The translations under genes and the position numbers were made by a program. From Anaerolineae bacterium (GTDB lineage Bacteria; Chloroflexota; Anaerolineae; JAAYZQ01), in the NCBI GenBank assembly GCA_016929795.1, contig JAFGIA010000304.1, positions 1-12,037 of the forward strand: 12,037 bases of DNA. Reading direction: 5' to 3'. Below are positions 4,726 to 12,037 of this stretch, in pieces. Numbering within the stretch: the first letter of the stretch is position 1; every line of letters starts with the position of its first letter. The notes under the pieces were generated by a model. It saw only the letters and a program-made list of their open reading frames with translations, was not told the origin of the DNA and did not search any database.

Positions 4726-7038
4726 TCACTGTTGCTGGGTGGGCGTGCCGCACTTGACACAGAACTTGGCTCCCGCCCTGAGCTCCGCCCCACAGTGCGC
4801 ACACGTCTCTTTGGCTTCCGGCTGCGGCGGTGGGGTGGGGGCAGGTATCTCGGCGCCACAATGTGGGCAGAACTTGAAGGCGCCCACAAGGTTTGCGCCG
4901 CAACTGGGGCAGGGCTGGCCGGCAGCTGGTTGGTCGGGCGGTTGGTACGGGGGCGCAGGGGCCGCGGCGCGCCGCCGGCCTCGCCGCCTGAGTGCACCGA
5001 TCAACACGATCCCGCCAATAGCAATTGCCAGAAGCAGGCCCAGGCCGCAGATCCCGCCGATCAGCACGGTGGAATTGGCGCGCGCAAACTCCAGCGCTTC
5101 CTCCCAAGGCTGCAAGGGCGCTGGGGGCGCGTAGTAATACGTATTCCCCCCTACGTCGACACCATCTACTCGTTCCACAACGGTGATGCTGAAGGGCGCG
5201 GTCTCTTCCCCCACCGGCGCCTCGATTTCCAGTTCTACTTCCGCTTCTTCTTCGGGCTCCATTGGGAGGTCGTGAATGGTCGCTTCCTCTGCATCTGGGT
5301 CGACCGAGATGCGCCGTCCGTCGATAGAGCCGCCGGTGACAGTGCCCCCGGACTCTTCCCAGCGCGCGAACAGATCCGCGGGCATCACCAGCCAGACCTC
5401 TGTTCCGTCAGGCACGTCGGGTATGACGACGACAATGTCGATGACGCCCATGTGCTCCTCTGGAGGGGCGACGATCTCGAAAGAGACCTCGTCGGTGGGA
5501 GTTTCGGCCGTCAGGTCCAGAACATGGACGTTGCGCTGGGCAATGTTGTTCTCGCAGGGCACATCGCCCTCGCGCAGTATGGGATCGTCGTCTGCCTCGA
5601 TGCGCACCAAGAGGCAAAAGTGACTCTCCCCGCTGGCTCCTGGCGGGTCCCAGGCGATCCCTGTCGTCTGTACCGTCTCCCCCACTCCGATGTCGACCCG
5701 TGTACTGTCGATGCGATCCCAGCTATCGGGGTACCATAGGCCGGTGGCGGGGTCGGCCCAGTAGAAAGTGACCTCGGCGTCGTCGACCGCCTCGTCGCCA
5801 ATGTTGTGCATGCGGGCATAGATATAGTTCGTCTCCCCGCGCACCGGCTCCTGGTGGCTGTAGACGCCGTCGTCCTCCCACCGGGTAAAGATGTCGGGGC
5901 TGAGCCAGAACGCGCCGCTCGTGCATACGGAGCCGTCGTCGTCGTCGTTGTCGGCGATATAGATTTCAGGCCCTTCGGTGCAGCGGGAATCATAGTTGAT
6001 GGTGATAGACACGGTTTCCAGCACGGTGCCGTCGCCGTCGATGACGAGGTCGAAATTGTATTCGCCGCTTTCGGCGCGCGCCGCAATCGGGCAAATCTCG
6101 ACTTCAAAAGCGCTGCTGAAGAAGGAGCCCACGTCGCTATAAGACTCGGGAGTGATCGTGACCCACTCCTCGTATTCCTCGGCAACGCGCACGGTGAGCC
6201 GGTCGACGGTGTTGACCTCCTCGGCGATCAAGTCGGTGACGGCCTGGGGGATATCGGTGGCGCTGGTCAGGGAGAAATGCTGGCCGTTTGTTTCCTCCGT
6301 CACATAGTCGAAAAACAGGTTTGTGTCCGCGCTATCGCTGGCGCTATTTACGCCGATGACGGTGATGTTTTCTTCGACCAACAGCTCAACCACCTCGGTG
6401 AAATACAGGTCGTCTTCTGTCCCGCCCCGTGCATCAGGGCCGGGATCCAGTCCTGTATCATCGTCGAAAAAAGTATAGTCGTGTGGATAGGCATCGCTGA
6501 ACATGATGACGATCTTTTTCGAGTCGGCGCGCCAGTTGAGGAACAGCATTTCCCATAACGCGCGGCTGTGGGCTTCTGGCGTGTCCAGTCCGTTCAAAAG
6601 ACTGACCTGGTCGAGGGCCCGCTGCACGCTTGAAGAGGAGGTGGTGATGTCTTGCTCCAGGCGAAAGGGATAATCCCCTGGCTCGCCGTAGCCTTCGTAA
6701 TTGGGATAGTCGACGAAAGAGGCGACCCCAAAGGCGGTATCCGGCACCAGGTCCTGCAAATCGTTCATGATTTCGATGGCGCTGGACTGGACCTCCTCTA
6801 GCTCCGCTCCCATGCTGCCGCTGACGTCCAGGAGAAAGACGATGTCGATGCGATTGATGCGCAAGTCGCCCGTTTCGAAAGAGATCGTTTCATAAAGGCA
6901 GTGCCCGCCACAAAGGTCGGCCTCGATCGACGATGGGCTCTCGACATCCCGCCCCAACACGCCGGGCGGGGCCAGGAAAGAGAGGCCGAGCAACAGGCTC
7001 AGCACCATGAGGCAACCAAGACCATAGCGCGTTTTCAT
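4726..7038 (-). CDS. Membrane-anchored vWA-domain surface protein with two C-terminal zinc ribbons
   Basis: 770-aa surface protein. Residues 1-29 form a signal peptide (basic start, long Leu-rich core). A von Willebrand factor A domain spans about 62-275. Its MIDAS metal site is complete: DVSGS (71-75), Thr153 in LDTPEAH and Asp182 in MFSDAYPH. The style (DYPFRLEQDITTS, DTPEA) is that of extracellular integrin-beta/hemicentin-like vWA domains. IADNDDDDGS (361-370) is a possible calcium loop. A CARDB/Ig-like part (about 375-508) with FWLSPDIFTRW and YIYARMHN follows, then an acidic beta-rich stretch (510-640). One transmembrane helix is at 657-682, then an RRRGRRR stop-transfer, a Pro-rich linker and two double-CxxC zinc ribbons (Cys710/713/724/727; Cys746/749/760/763) inside the cell. 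The ATG has GAGGAGG 5 nt upstream, overlapping the region after the previous gene; 15 nt separate the two, so they form an operon. Likely roles are metal-dependent protein binding or adhesion outside and signalling or scaffolding inside; the ligand is unknown. Confidence 0.88.
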   Translation of the reverse strand: MKTRYGLGCLMVLSLLLGLSFLAPPGVLGRDVESPSSIEADLCGGHCLYETISFETGDLRINRIDIVFLLDVSGSMGAELEEVQSSAIEIMNDLQDLVPDTAFGVASFVDYPNYEGYGEPGDYPFRLEQDITTSSSSVQRALDQVSLLNGLDTPEAHSRALWEMLFLNWRADSKKIVIMFSDAYPHDYTFFDDDTGLDPGPDARGGTEDDLYFTEVVELLVEENITVIGVNSASDSADTNLFFDYVTEETNGQHFSLTSATDIPQAVTDLIAEEVNTVDRLTVRVAEEYEEWVTITPESYSDVGSFFSSAFEVEICPIAARAESGEYNFDLVIDGDGTVLETVSITINYDSRCTEGPEIYIADNDDDDGSVCTSGAFWLSPDIFTRWEDDGVYSHQEPVRGETNYIYARMHNIGDEAVDDAEVTFYWADPATGLWYPDSWDRIDSTRVDIGVGETVQTTGIAWDPPGASGESHFCLLVRIEADDDPILREGDVPCENNIAQRNVHVLDLTAETPTDEVSFEIVAPPEEHMGVIDIVVVIPDVPDGTEVWLVMPADLFARWEESGGTVTGGSIDGRRISVDPDAEEATIHDLPMEPEEEAEVELEIEAPVGEETAPFSITVVERVDGVDVGGNTYYYAPPAPLQPWEEALEFARANSTVLIGGICGLGLLLAIAIGGIVLIGALRRRGRRRAAAPAPPYQPPDQPAAGQPCPSCGANLVGAFKFCPHCGAEIPAPTPPPQPEAKETCAHCGAELRAGAKFCVKCGTPTQQQ

Positions 7039-7053
7039 ATCATCCTCCTCGAT

Positions 7054-7731
7054 TTACCGGGACTCGAAAGCAAACCACAACCTGTTGTCGGTGATTTGCA
7101 CCGCCAGCAGGCGGAGATGGGCCGGATGGACAAAATTCTGGTTCACGTAAGACGTCGCTGTGCTTTCCAGCGTCTGCGGGAAAAAGATCAGCCAGGCGAT
7201 CCCGCGCGTGTCTGCGTCGTGGATCAGGAGGTCGCCCGTCGCGGTGGCACTGGCGTCGGCGCTGATTTCTCCGTCGATGTTGAGCAGCGTAAAGGTCAGG
7301 CGCACGCGGTCTTGCTCGAACGAGACCCCTGCCGACTGTACGAAGCGGCGCAAAGGGGCGGGAAGGGCAATGTTGCTGTTGATGTCGTCCTCGGCGATCT
7401 CTACCCAATGGGTCGGGCCTTCATAGGCCGTGATCTCGAACTCGCCCTCTAATTCCGCCTGAATCTGATCCAGGATGTATGCCTCCAGGCGCGGTTTGGC
7501 CACGAACCAGTACACACCGCACAGCAGAATGACGCCCACGGCGCCCAGAACCAGCACGATCAACAGCCATTTCAAGCAGCCCGGCCCACGTTTTGGCTTT
7601 GCGGTTTTGACTTTCTTGACCGGTTTTTCCACGACGGGTTTTTCCGCTGCAACTGATTCGACTGCCTGGCCGCAGTTCGTGCAAAATGCCTGTCCTGGCT
7701 GGACAGGACTGCCACAATGTTGACATTGCAT
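7054..7731 (-). CDS. Small zinc-ribbon membrane protein with an unrecognised extracellular domain
   Basis: 225-aa protein. An N-terminal zinc ribbon has CQHC (Cys3, Cys6) and CTNC (Cys17, Cys20). A Lys/Pro/Val linker (about 25-50: EKPVVEKPVKKVKTAKPKR) leads to a transmembrane helix at about 53-77. The outer part (about 80-225) is a mixed alpha/beta domain opening with an amphipathic helix (RLEAYILDQIQAELEG). It alternates strands such as RVRLTFTLLNIDGEISADASA and ends NRLWFAFESR. I do not recognise this domain; a lipid-binding-like or AsmA/DUF2993-like fold is possible but unproven. By the positive-inside rule the ribbon lies in the cytoplasm. The start was set at 7731 (ATG right before the first CxxC, with AAAGGGGA upstream) rather than 7758, which only adds nine residues. 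It is the first gene of the two-gene unit with the vWA protein. A direct role cannot be given. Confidence 0.78.
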   Translation of the reverse strand: MQCQHCGSPVQPGQAFCTNCGQAVESVAAEKPVVEKPVKKVKTAKPKRGPGCLKWLLIVLVLGAVGVILLCGVYWFVAKPRLEAYILDQIQAELEGEFEITAYEGPTHWVEIAEDDINSNIALPAPLRRFVQSAGVSFEQDRVRLTFTLLNIDGEISADASATATGDLLIHDADTRGIAWLIFFPQTLESTATSYVNQNFVHPAHLRLLAVQITDNRLWFAFESR

Positions 7732-7797
7732 TTTCTGTCCCCTTTCTTGTTCAGGCAATAGGGGGGATATCCATTATCAGTAGATCGCGAAAATCTC

Positions 7798-7816
7798 CCG
7801 CTGGATCGCCCAGCGG
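7798..7816. repeat. Hairpin in the leader of the zinc-ribbon/vWA operon
   Basis: CCGCTGG (7798-7804) pairs perfectly with CCAGCGG (7810-7816) around ATCGC. It lies 67 nt before the operon's first ATG (7731) and next to a second hairpin, as in paired REP elements. Confidence 0.5.
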
Positions 7817-7821
7817 AATAT

Positions 7822-7862
7822 GGCGGATTTGGCAACTTGTCCCGCAAAGGCGGGAATCCGCC
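7822..7862. repeat. Nested hairpin sharing its core with the repeat at 4622-4679
   Basis: The outer stem is GGCGGAT (7822-7828) with ATCCGCC (7856-7862). The inner stem is TCCCGC (7840-7845) with GCGGGA (7850-7855) around AAAG. GCGGGAATCC (7850-7859) is identical to 4661-4670. The remaining gap between 7732 and 7933 holds a weak minus-strand TAATAT box (7882-7887) without a good -35, so I do not call a promoter. Confidence 0.5.
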
Positions 7863-7933
7863 ACGAGCTTTTCGTGAAGTAATATTATCCACACTGCTGC
7901 ATAGATAACGGATACCCCCAAAAGCTGGCTGGC

Positions 7934-10492
7934 CTAGCGTATTTCTAATTCCAGGTAATAGAAAAAGGAATCGCTGCTGCCGTAATCATCGCCGAGGTCA
8001 TGCACGAGGATGTAATAGGTCCCGGCGGTGCTGATGTCGTACTCCAGGTGCGAATCGTAACCGTCGCCGCTGTCGTCATCGCTATCCAAAAAATCTAGTT
8101 GCCCGTCGAAGAGAAAGACGTGCGGGTCCATGTCCGAACCCACCGAATCGGCAATCACGTCGACGATGACATAGTCCCCGGCGCTCGCCTGGAAGACGTA
8201 GATGTGCCCATACGTTTCATAGTCGTAGGTCTCGATATAGAGCTCGTCGCTGCCGGTAATCGCCGACTCGATGCGTTGTCCAGAGCGGATGGCCGAGGCG
8301 TTTCGGAACGCCGGATCGGATATACCCTGGATCGCCGTCAGCGAATAGTCCCCCGTGTCGCCATAGCTCGTCACCATCAGAAAGTAGAGCGCAGATTCTT
8401 CCAGGTTGAGCGTAAGGCGCGGGTCGGGACCGGTGGGGCCATCGTCGTTGTAGCCGACCTGCGTTCCTTCTCGATCGTAGATCGTCAGGATAAAATCCGA
8501 TTCCCAGGAATCTCCGGCGTCGACGTCGAACGTATAGGTATCGGATTCCGGCGCGTAGAACCGGTAACATACCCCCTCTTCGTCGTCGATCTCTCCGTTA
8601 ACGGTGCCGTCGACGGCCAAAGATGCTGCGCCGGGGCACATGCTGCTGCCGCTGAGCAGCGACGGCCAATAGAGTCGAGTGAGCGGGGCATCCACAAACC
8701 CCCACTGGGCAGCGACCAAGAATCCTTCGTCGTAGAGCTCTTCATATTCGTCGTTTCCAGAAAGCCGGACTTGACGAATGGAGAGGTCGTCGACGTCGTT
8801 GCCGGTTTCGGCCGTATACACCACGTGTCTGCCGTTGGGCGTGATAATCGCGTTGTAGAAATCGTCGCCGTCGTCGTCCAGTTCGATGGGGGATGCATCT
8901 TTTTCCAGTCGAAGCGAGTACAGCACCGGGTCGTCCCCGCTGTCCTCGATACCGCCAAAGACCAACCAATCCTCGTTGCTGGCACGGACGGTGATCCGAT
9001 ACCATTCGTCTAGCAGCGCGATGGCTTCTGTGGCGCGGGGGGAGACGTAGTAAAGTGTTTCTCCATCGTCCATGTCTAGGATGACGAACAGCTCGCCTGT
9101 GCCGGTGGCGTCATACAGCAACGATTCGTCATAGACGTCGTCGATGTTGATCAACTCGACCACACCGTGGCCGTCGATATCGGCGCTGTAGAGCACGTAA
9201 TCGCCGTCATCTGTGTCAAAGTCGTGAATAAAGATCTTGCCGGTCGTATTGGCGATGGTGAAAGCCAGGTCGTCCCCGTTCAAAACCTCGCGGGTGTTTC
9301 CGCCCCGCACCGTGTAGGCGTAGACGGTGTCTTCGCCGTCGTCGTCCTCCACCATGTAGACCAGATGTTCGCCCGCTGCATCCACCTCCAGGCCGATGCT
9401 GTACCCCTCTGCCAAAATGTCCTCTCGATCGGAGAGGCGCAGCGCCAACTCGCCCTCCTCATTCTCGGCGACGTAATAGACGACGTGGCTGTCGTTCAGG
9501 AAACCAAACTCTACGATGTCAAAGGCGCTGTAGACAGAGGTCTCCTCCTCGTTGCGGCGCTCGAGTGTGTAGAGCGTGGTTTCGCCACCATCCTCCCGGG
9601 TATAGGCCAGGTAATCGGCGTCGTACGAGAGCCGGATATCGCTAGAGACCTCTTCCAGCTCCAGTTCTTGGTCTGTATCGCTGAAGGTGACCACCGTCGC
9701 GTCCGATTCGAACTCGAGCGCATAGGCGATTTCGCCGTCGCCGACGTAGAAACAAGAGTCACCACTCACGACACGTTCGGCCTCGGCCCCACGATCCGAG
9801 AAATAGCACCGCTCCGTCCCCTCCCTGTTTTCTCGCAAAAAGATGTGGTCCGAGCCTTCAAAAGTGAAAATGGCCAGCGGCAAGGCATCGGTTTTGATCA
9901 GCTCGGTGGGGGTAGCACGCGGCGATCTCAGGTAGTACACGACCGCGTCGTCGCCGTCCAGGTACCAGTAGAGCATATAGTTGGAACCCGGCGCAAACGT
10001 GCCCATCCTGTCTGCTGCAAAATGATAGCCGTAGGTTTCCCGGTCTACTGCCAGCACGTAGACGAGATAAGGCTCCTCCTCTTCGTCGACTAACATCACA
10101 CCTCGATCGACCTCTTGCCCCAGGTTCAAGAGATACAAGTCGGACTCGTCGTTCCTCGCGGGATAGGCGACCATAATTCGGTCACGCGCCCGCAGGCGAG
10201 GGGCGACGACAAAGATGATCACCAGGGCAACCACCAGCAAGACACCGAGGACCGCAATGACGGCTGCGCCGACCGCGCCAATGACCAGGCGCTGGCGCTT
10301 TTTCCCTTCGCCGGCGCCGGCCGGCACGGCTTCCGCAACCGCTTCGCCAGCGCCGGTCGGCACGGCTTCCACCGCCGCTTCGCCAGCGCCGGTCGGCACA
10401 GCTTCTGCCGCCGCTTCGTCCAAAGCGGCGCCGCATTCAGCGCAGAACAGGTTCCCTTCCTCGTTCCAGTGGCCACAGTTCGGGCAATACAT
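7934..10492 (-). CDS. Zinc-ribbon membrane protein with beta-propeller-like region and two PPC domains
   Basis: 852-aa surface protein. It has an N-terminal zinc ribbon (CPNC, Cys3/Cys6; CAEC, Cys17/Cys20), then three 12-residue tandem units ending in AVPTGAGEA-like motifs (28-63), and a basic KKRQR. A transmembrane helix follows at about 69-97, so the rest lies outside the cell. Residues about 105-610 contain repeated Tyr- and Asp-rich strands such as DADYLAYTRED, NDSHVVYYVAEN, GEHLVYMVED and NGRHVVYTAETG. These resemble blades of a TolB/WD40-like beta-propeller. Two PPC (bacterial pre-peptidase C-terminal) domains follow: about 622-720 (CYRFYAPESDTYTFDVDAG, LYFLMVTSYGDTGDYSLT) and 735-850 (YGHIYVFQASAGDYVIVDV, GTYYILVHDLGDDYG). 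The outside is strikingly Asp/Glu-rich. PPC domains commonly sit on secreted peptidases; none is fused here, but an M28 peptidase lies divergently next door. The ATG has AAAGGAGG 6 nt upstream and a good promoter. A role as surface sensor, binding or matrix protein is inference. Confidence 0.85.
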   Translation of the reverse strand: MYCPNCGHWNEEGNLFCAECGAALDEAAAEAVPTGAGEAAVEAVPTGAGEAVAEAVPAGAGEGKKRQRLVIGAVGAAVIAVLGVLLVVALVIIFVVAPRLRARDRIMVAYPARNDESDLYLLNLGQEVDRGVMLVDEEEEPYLVYVLAVDRETYGYHFAADRMGTFAPGSNYMLYWYLDGDDAVVYYLRSPRATPTELIKTDALPLAIFTFEGSDHIFLRENREGTERCYFSDRGAEAERVVSGDSCFYVGDGEIAYALEFESDATVVTFSDTDQELELEEVSSDIRLSYDADYLAYTREDGGETTLYTLERRNEEETSVYSAFDIVEFGFLNDSHVVYYVAENEEGELALRLSDREDILAEGYSIGLEVDAAGEHLVYMVEDDDGEDTVYAYTVRGGNTREVLNGDDLAFTIANTTGKIFIHDFDTDDGDYVLYSADIDGHGVVELINIDDVYDESLLYDATGTGELFVILDMDDGETLYYVSPRATEAIALLDEWYRITVRASNEDWLVFGGIEDSGDDPVLYSLRLEKDASPIELDDDGDDFYNAIITPNGRHVVYTAETGNDVDDLSIRQVRLSGNDEYEELYDEGFLVAAQWGFVDAPLTRLYWPSLLSGSSMCPGAASLAVDGTVNGEIDDEEGVCYRFYAPESDTYTFDVDAGDSWESDFILTIYDREGTQVGYNDDGPTGPDPRLTLNLEESALYFLMVTSYGDTGDYSLTAIQGISDPAFRNASAIRSGQRIESAITGSDELYIETYDYETYGHIYVFQASAGDYVIVDVIADSVGSDMDPHVFLFDGQLDFLDSDDDSGDGYDSHLEYDISTAGTYYILVHDLGDDYGSSDSFFYYLELEIR
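10316..10423. repeat. Three 36-bp tandem repeats in the juxtamembrane linker
   Basis: Units begin at 10316, 10352 and 10388 with GCCGGTCGGCACGGCTTC or one- to two-base variants. They encode a 12-residue Ala/Val/Pro/Gly/Glu unit on the minus strand, between the zinc ribbon and the membrane helix. Units one and two are nearly identical and the third diverges at its end. Confidence 0.85.
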
Positions 10493-10532
10493 GTGAGACC
10501 TCCTTTATTTATGATAACAGACACACGGCTTG

Positions 10533-10561
10533 AGTGTACTGTAACCGCGATAAATTGTCAA
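10533..10561 (-). promoter_or_regulatory. Sigma-70-type promoter of the 852-aa surface protein gene
   Basis: On the minus strand a consensus -35 TTGACA (10561-10556) is followed by exactly 17 nt and TACACT (10538-10533). The expected transcription start near 10526 gives a leader of about 34 nt that includes the ribosome binding site at 10506-10499. Confidence 0.65.
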
Positions 10562-10579
10562 ATTGTGTTCCTTACAGAT

Positions 10580-10632
10580 GTCATTCTGAGCAGCCTGCCC
10601 CGGGCGTAGCCGAGGGGAGCGAAGCGAGTGAC
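10580..10632. repeat. REP-like imperfect inverted repeat between divergent promoters
   Basis: GTCA (10580-10583) and TGAC (10629-10632) bound a segment with CCCC (10598-10601) opposite GGGG (10614-10617). The opening TCATTCTGAGC and closing GCGAAGCGAGTGAC resemble interspersed GTCATTCTGAGC-type repeats common in bacterial genomes (from memory). The stem is imperfect. Confidence 0.4.
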
Positions 10633-10635
10633 TGT

Positions 10636-10664
10636 TTGACGTTCTATCCGCTTGGTGCTACTAT
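10636..10664 (+). promoter_or_regulatory. Sigma-70-type promoter of the M28 peptidase gene
   Basis: TTGACG (10636-10641), a 17-nt spacer, then TACTAT (10659-10664). The start site would be near 10671, giving a leader of about 54 nt that includes AGAGGAGG at 10712-10719. Confidence 0.6.
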
Positions 10665-10724
10665 CTTGATATAGCTGCTTGACGAGGCAGCGCGAAAGCC
10701 CGCTTTGTTGCAGAGGAGGTTGTG

Positions 10725-12037
10725 GTGAAAACTCGCTTGCTATCTCTGTTGACTGTGTTGACCGTCCTCGTCGCGCTGACGGGGACAGTCTATGCCCGCC
10801 CGCAGGGCCCAGAGGCGCTGGTCTATGTGGCGGTGTCAGATCCCGGCGACATGGACCGCTTTGCCGCGACCGGCCTGCCGGCCTATGCCCGGCTGCACGG
10901 CGGTGGGGAAACCTATTTGCTTGCCAGGGCGGATGCCGCGGGGCTGCAGGCGCTGCGGGCCGCCGGCCTCACCGCCCGCGTCGTCGACGCCGACACCGAA
11001 GGGGCGAATTATTACCTGGCGCGCCTGGCGCCTCATCGACCCACTCCCGCCTGGCAGCACGATGGCCGTCTGCTTCTCGACGACGGCGTCCAGGTGCTGC
11101 TGCGCGCTGCCCCCCAGGCCGCGCAGCGGCTGGCCCAGGCCGGCGTCGATCTGTGGGCGCTGCCCCGCAATCCCATCGTGCTCTATCCGGCTGCGCCTGC
11201 AGGGGGTATCCCCACCGCTGTCGACCCGGACCCCACGATCCAACTCATGATCGACCAGGTCGTCAGCGATACCGTCTACCAGTACACCGGCGGCCTGAGC
11301 GGCGAGTGGCCGGTCGACATCGGCGGCAGCCCCTACACCATCGCCACCCGCTACACCTACAGCGGCGAGTCGATCGAGAGGGCGACCCAGTACGTCGGCG
11401 AGCGCCTGTCGGCGCTGGGCCTCGACGTCGAGTACCACCAGTGGGGTGGGTCGACCTATCCCAACGTCATCGGCGAGATCACCGGGCAGATCAACCCCGA
11501 CGACATCTATATCATCTGCGGTCACCTGGACGATAAGCCCGAAGGCCCCCTCGCCCCCGGCGCCGACGACAACGCCAGCGGCTCGGTCGCCACCCTGCTC
11601 GCCGCCGAGATCATGAGCCAGTACCAGTGGGGCTGCACCCTCCGCTTTGCCCTCTGGACCGGCGAGGAGCAGTGGCTGTTGGGCAGTGAAGCCTATGCGG
11701 AACGCGCTTACCAGAATGGCGAGAACATTCTCGGCGTGCTCAACCTGGACATGATTGCCTGGGACGAGGTCGATGGCCCCGATATGGATCTCCACGCCAA
11801 CTCGGACTTGCCCGAGACCCTCGTCCTGGCGCAGCTCTTTGCCGACGTCGTCGACACCTACAATCTGGACCTGACCCCGCACATTATCCCTGACGGCATC
11901 ACGTACAGCGATCACGCCTCCTTCTGGAACTATGGCTACACCGCGATTCTGGGCATCGAGTACTACTCGGGTGGCGATTTCAACGACTATTACCACACGG
12001 TCAACGACCGGCTCCAGTACCTGAACCTGCCCTACTA
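10725..12037 (+). CDS. Secreted M28-family zinc metallopeptidase (runs off the window end)
   Basis: 437 codons are visible and the 3' end is missing. The start is GTG; AGAGGAGG lies 5 nt before the GTG at 10725 and only 2 nt before an alternative GTG at 10722. Residues 1-24 form a signal peptide (KTR, a Leu/Val-rich core, cleavage after VYA). A propeptide-like part follows (about 25-170: EALVYVAVSD, TYLLARADAAGLQALRAAG). The peptidase domain begins near 180. All M28 metal ligands and the base are present: His267 (GHLDD), Asp282 (GADDNASG), Glu314 as base and Glu315 as ligand (TGEEQ), Asp342 (NLDMIAWD) and His424 (YHTVNDR). The enzyme should use two zinc ions to act as an aminopeptidase or carboxypeptidase outside the cell; specificity cannot be read. 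It is transcribed divergently from the PPC/propeller gene. Any C-terminal sorting or PPC domain would lie beyond the window. Confidence 0.9.
   Translation, partial: MKTRLLSLLTVLTVLVALTGTVYARPQGPEALVYVAVSDPGDMDRFAATGLPAYARLHGGGETYLLARADAAGLQALRAAGLTARVVDADTEGANYYLARLAPHRPTPAWQHDGRLLLDDGVQVLLRAAPQAAQRLAQAGVDLWALPRNPIVLYPAAPAGGIPTAVDPDPTIQLMIDQVVSDTVYQYTGGLSGEWPVDIGGSPYTIATRYTYSGESIERATQYVGERLSALGLDVEYHQWGGSTYPNVIGEITGQINPDDIYIICGHLDDKPEGPLAPGADDNASGSVATLLAAEIMSQYQWGCTLRFALWTGEEQWLLGSEAYAERAYQNGENILGVLNLDMIAWDEVDGPDMDLHANSDLPETLVLAQLFADVVDTYNLDLTPHIIPDGITYSDHASFWNYGYTAILGIEYYSGGDFNDYYHTVNDRLQYLNLPY

Noticed and set aside
8099..10093. Two plus-strand open frames of about 300 aa opposite the 852-aa gene
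   Set aside because: They are Val/Asp/Arg-rich mirror images of the Asp/Tyr-rich true protein and lack any domain or ribosome binding site.
10316..10423. CRISPR-like array
   Set aside because: The three units are directly adjacent, without spacers, and are read as coding sequence.
10679..11536. Plus-strand Arg/Pro-rich open frame overlapping the M28 gene
   Set aside because: It is another frame of the peptidase gene, very rich in Arg, Pro and Ala, with no ribosome binding site at its start.
10836..11996. Minus-strand open frame (386 aa) opposite the M28 peptidase
   Set aside because: The plus strand holds all M28 ligands, a signal peptide, a ribosome binding site and a promoter; the antisense frame has none of these.

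Overview
The window looks like part of a genome from an environmental, GC-rich bacterium, most likely of the Chloroflexi (Anaerolineae-like). That is an inference from gene style, not a proven placement. The clues are a bacterial caspase-like protein with a Gly/Ala-rich tail, a RAYT-type transposase with its own palindromes, several membrane proteins with short cytoplasmic zinc ribbons, acidic extracellular domains of vWA, beta-propeller and PPC type, and a secreted M28 peptidase. Ribosome binding sites are strong (AGGAGG-like), so most starts can be chosen with confidence.

Left part, plus strand (1-4519). A caspase-like (peptidase C14) gene (119-1129) is followed by two palindromes and a RAYT / Y1 transposase (1195-1725). 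One of the two upstream palindromes has a 21-nt core that recurs exactly inside the RAYT coding region, in frame. Next come a broken remnant of a reverse transcriptase C-terminus with one frameshift (1722-1927) and about 250 bp of palindrome-rich non-coding DNA. Then there is a pRiA4b ORF-3-like gene (2179-2739) and an acyl-CoA dehydrogenase-like gene with a long extra C-terminal part (2825-4519).

Middle and right part, minus strand (10492-4726). Three membrane proteins, all with zinc ribbons predicted on the cytoplasmic side, are read leftwards. They are an 852-aa protein with a beta-propeller-like region and two PPC domains (10492-7934), a small protein with one transmembrane helix (7731-7054), and a 770-aa vWA protein (7038-4726). 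The last two are 15 nt apart and surely co-transcribed. The first is separated from them by about 200 bp holding two hairpins. A TTGACA-17-TACACT promoter precedes the 852-aa gene.

Right end, plus strand. Diverging from the 852-aa gene, with its own TTGACG-17-TACTAT promoter, is a secreted M28-family zinc peptidase (10725 to the window end, incomplete). The divergent pair plus the vWA operon may form one cell-surface module: an extracellular peptidase, a PPC/propeller surface protein and a vWA surface protein, with zinc ribbons inside the cell. This functional link is inference. The left part is better read as accessory or repeat-colonised DNA around a conflict-type protease and mobile-element debris.
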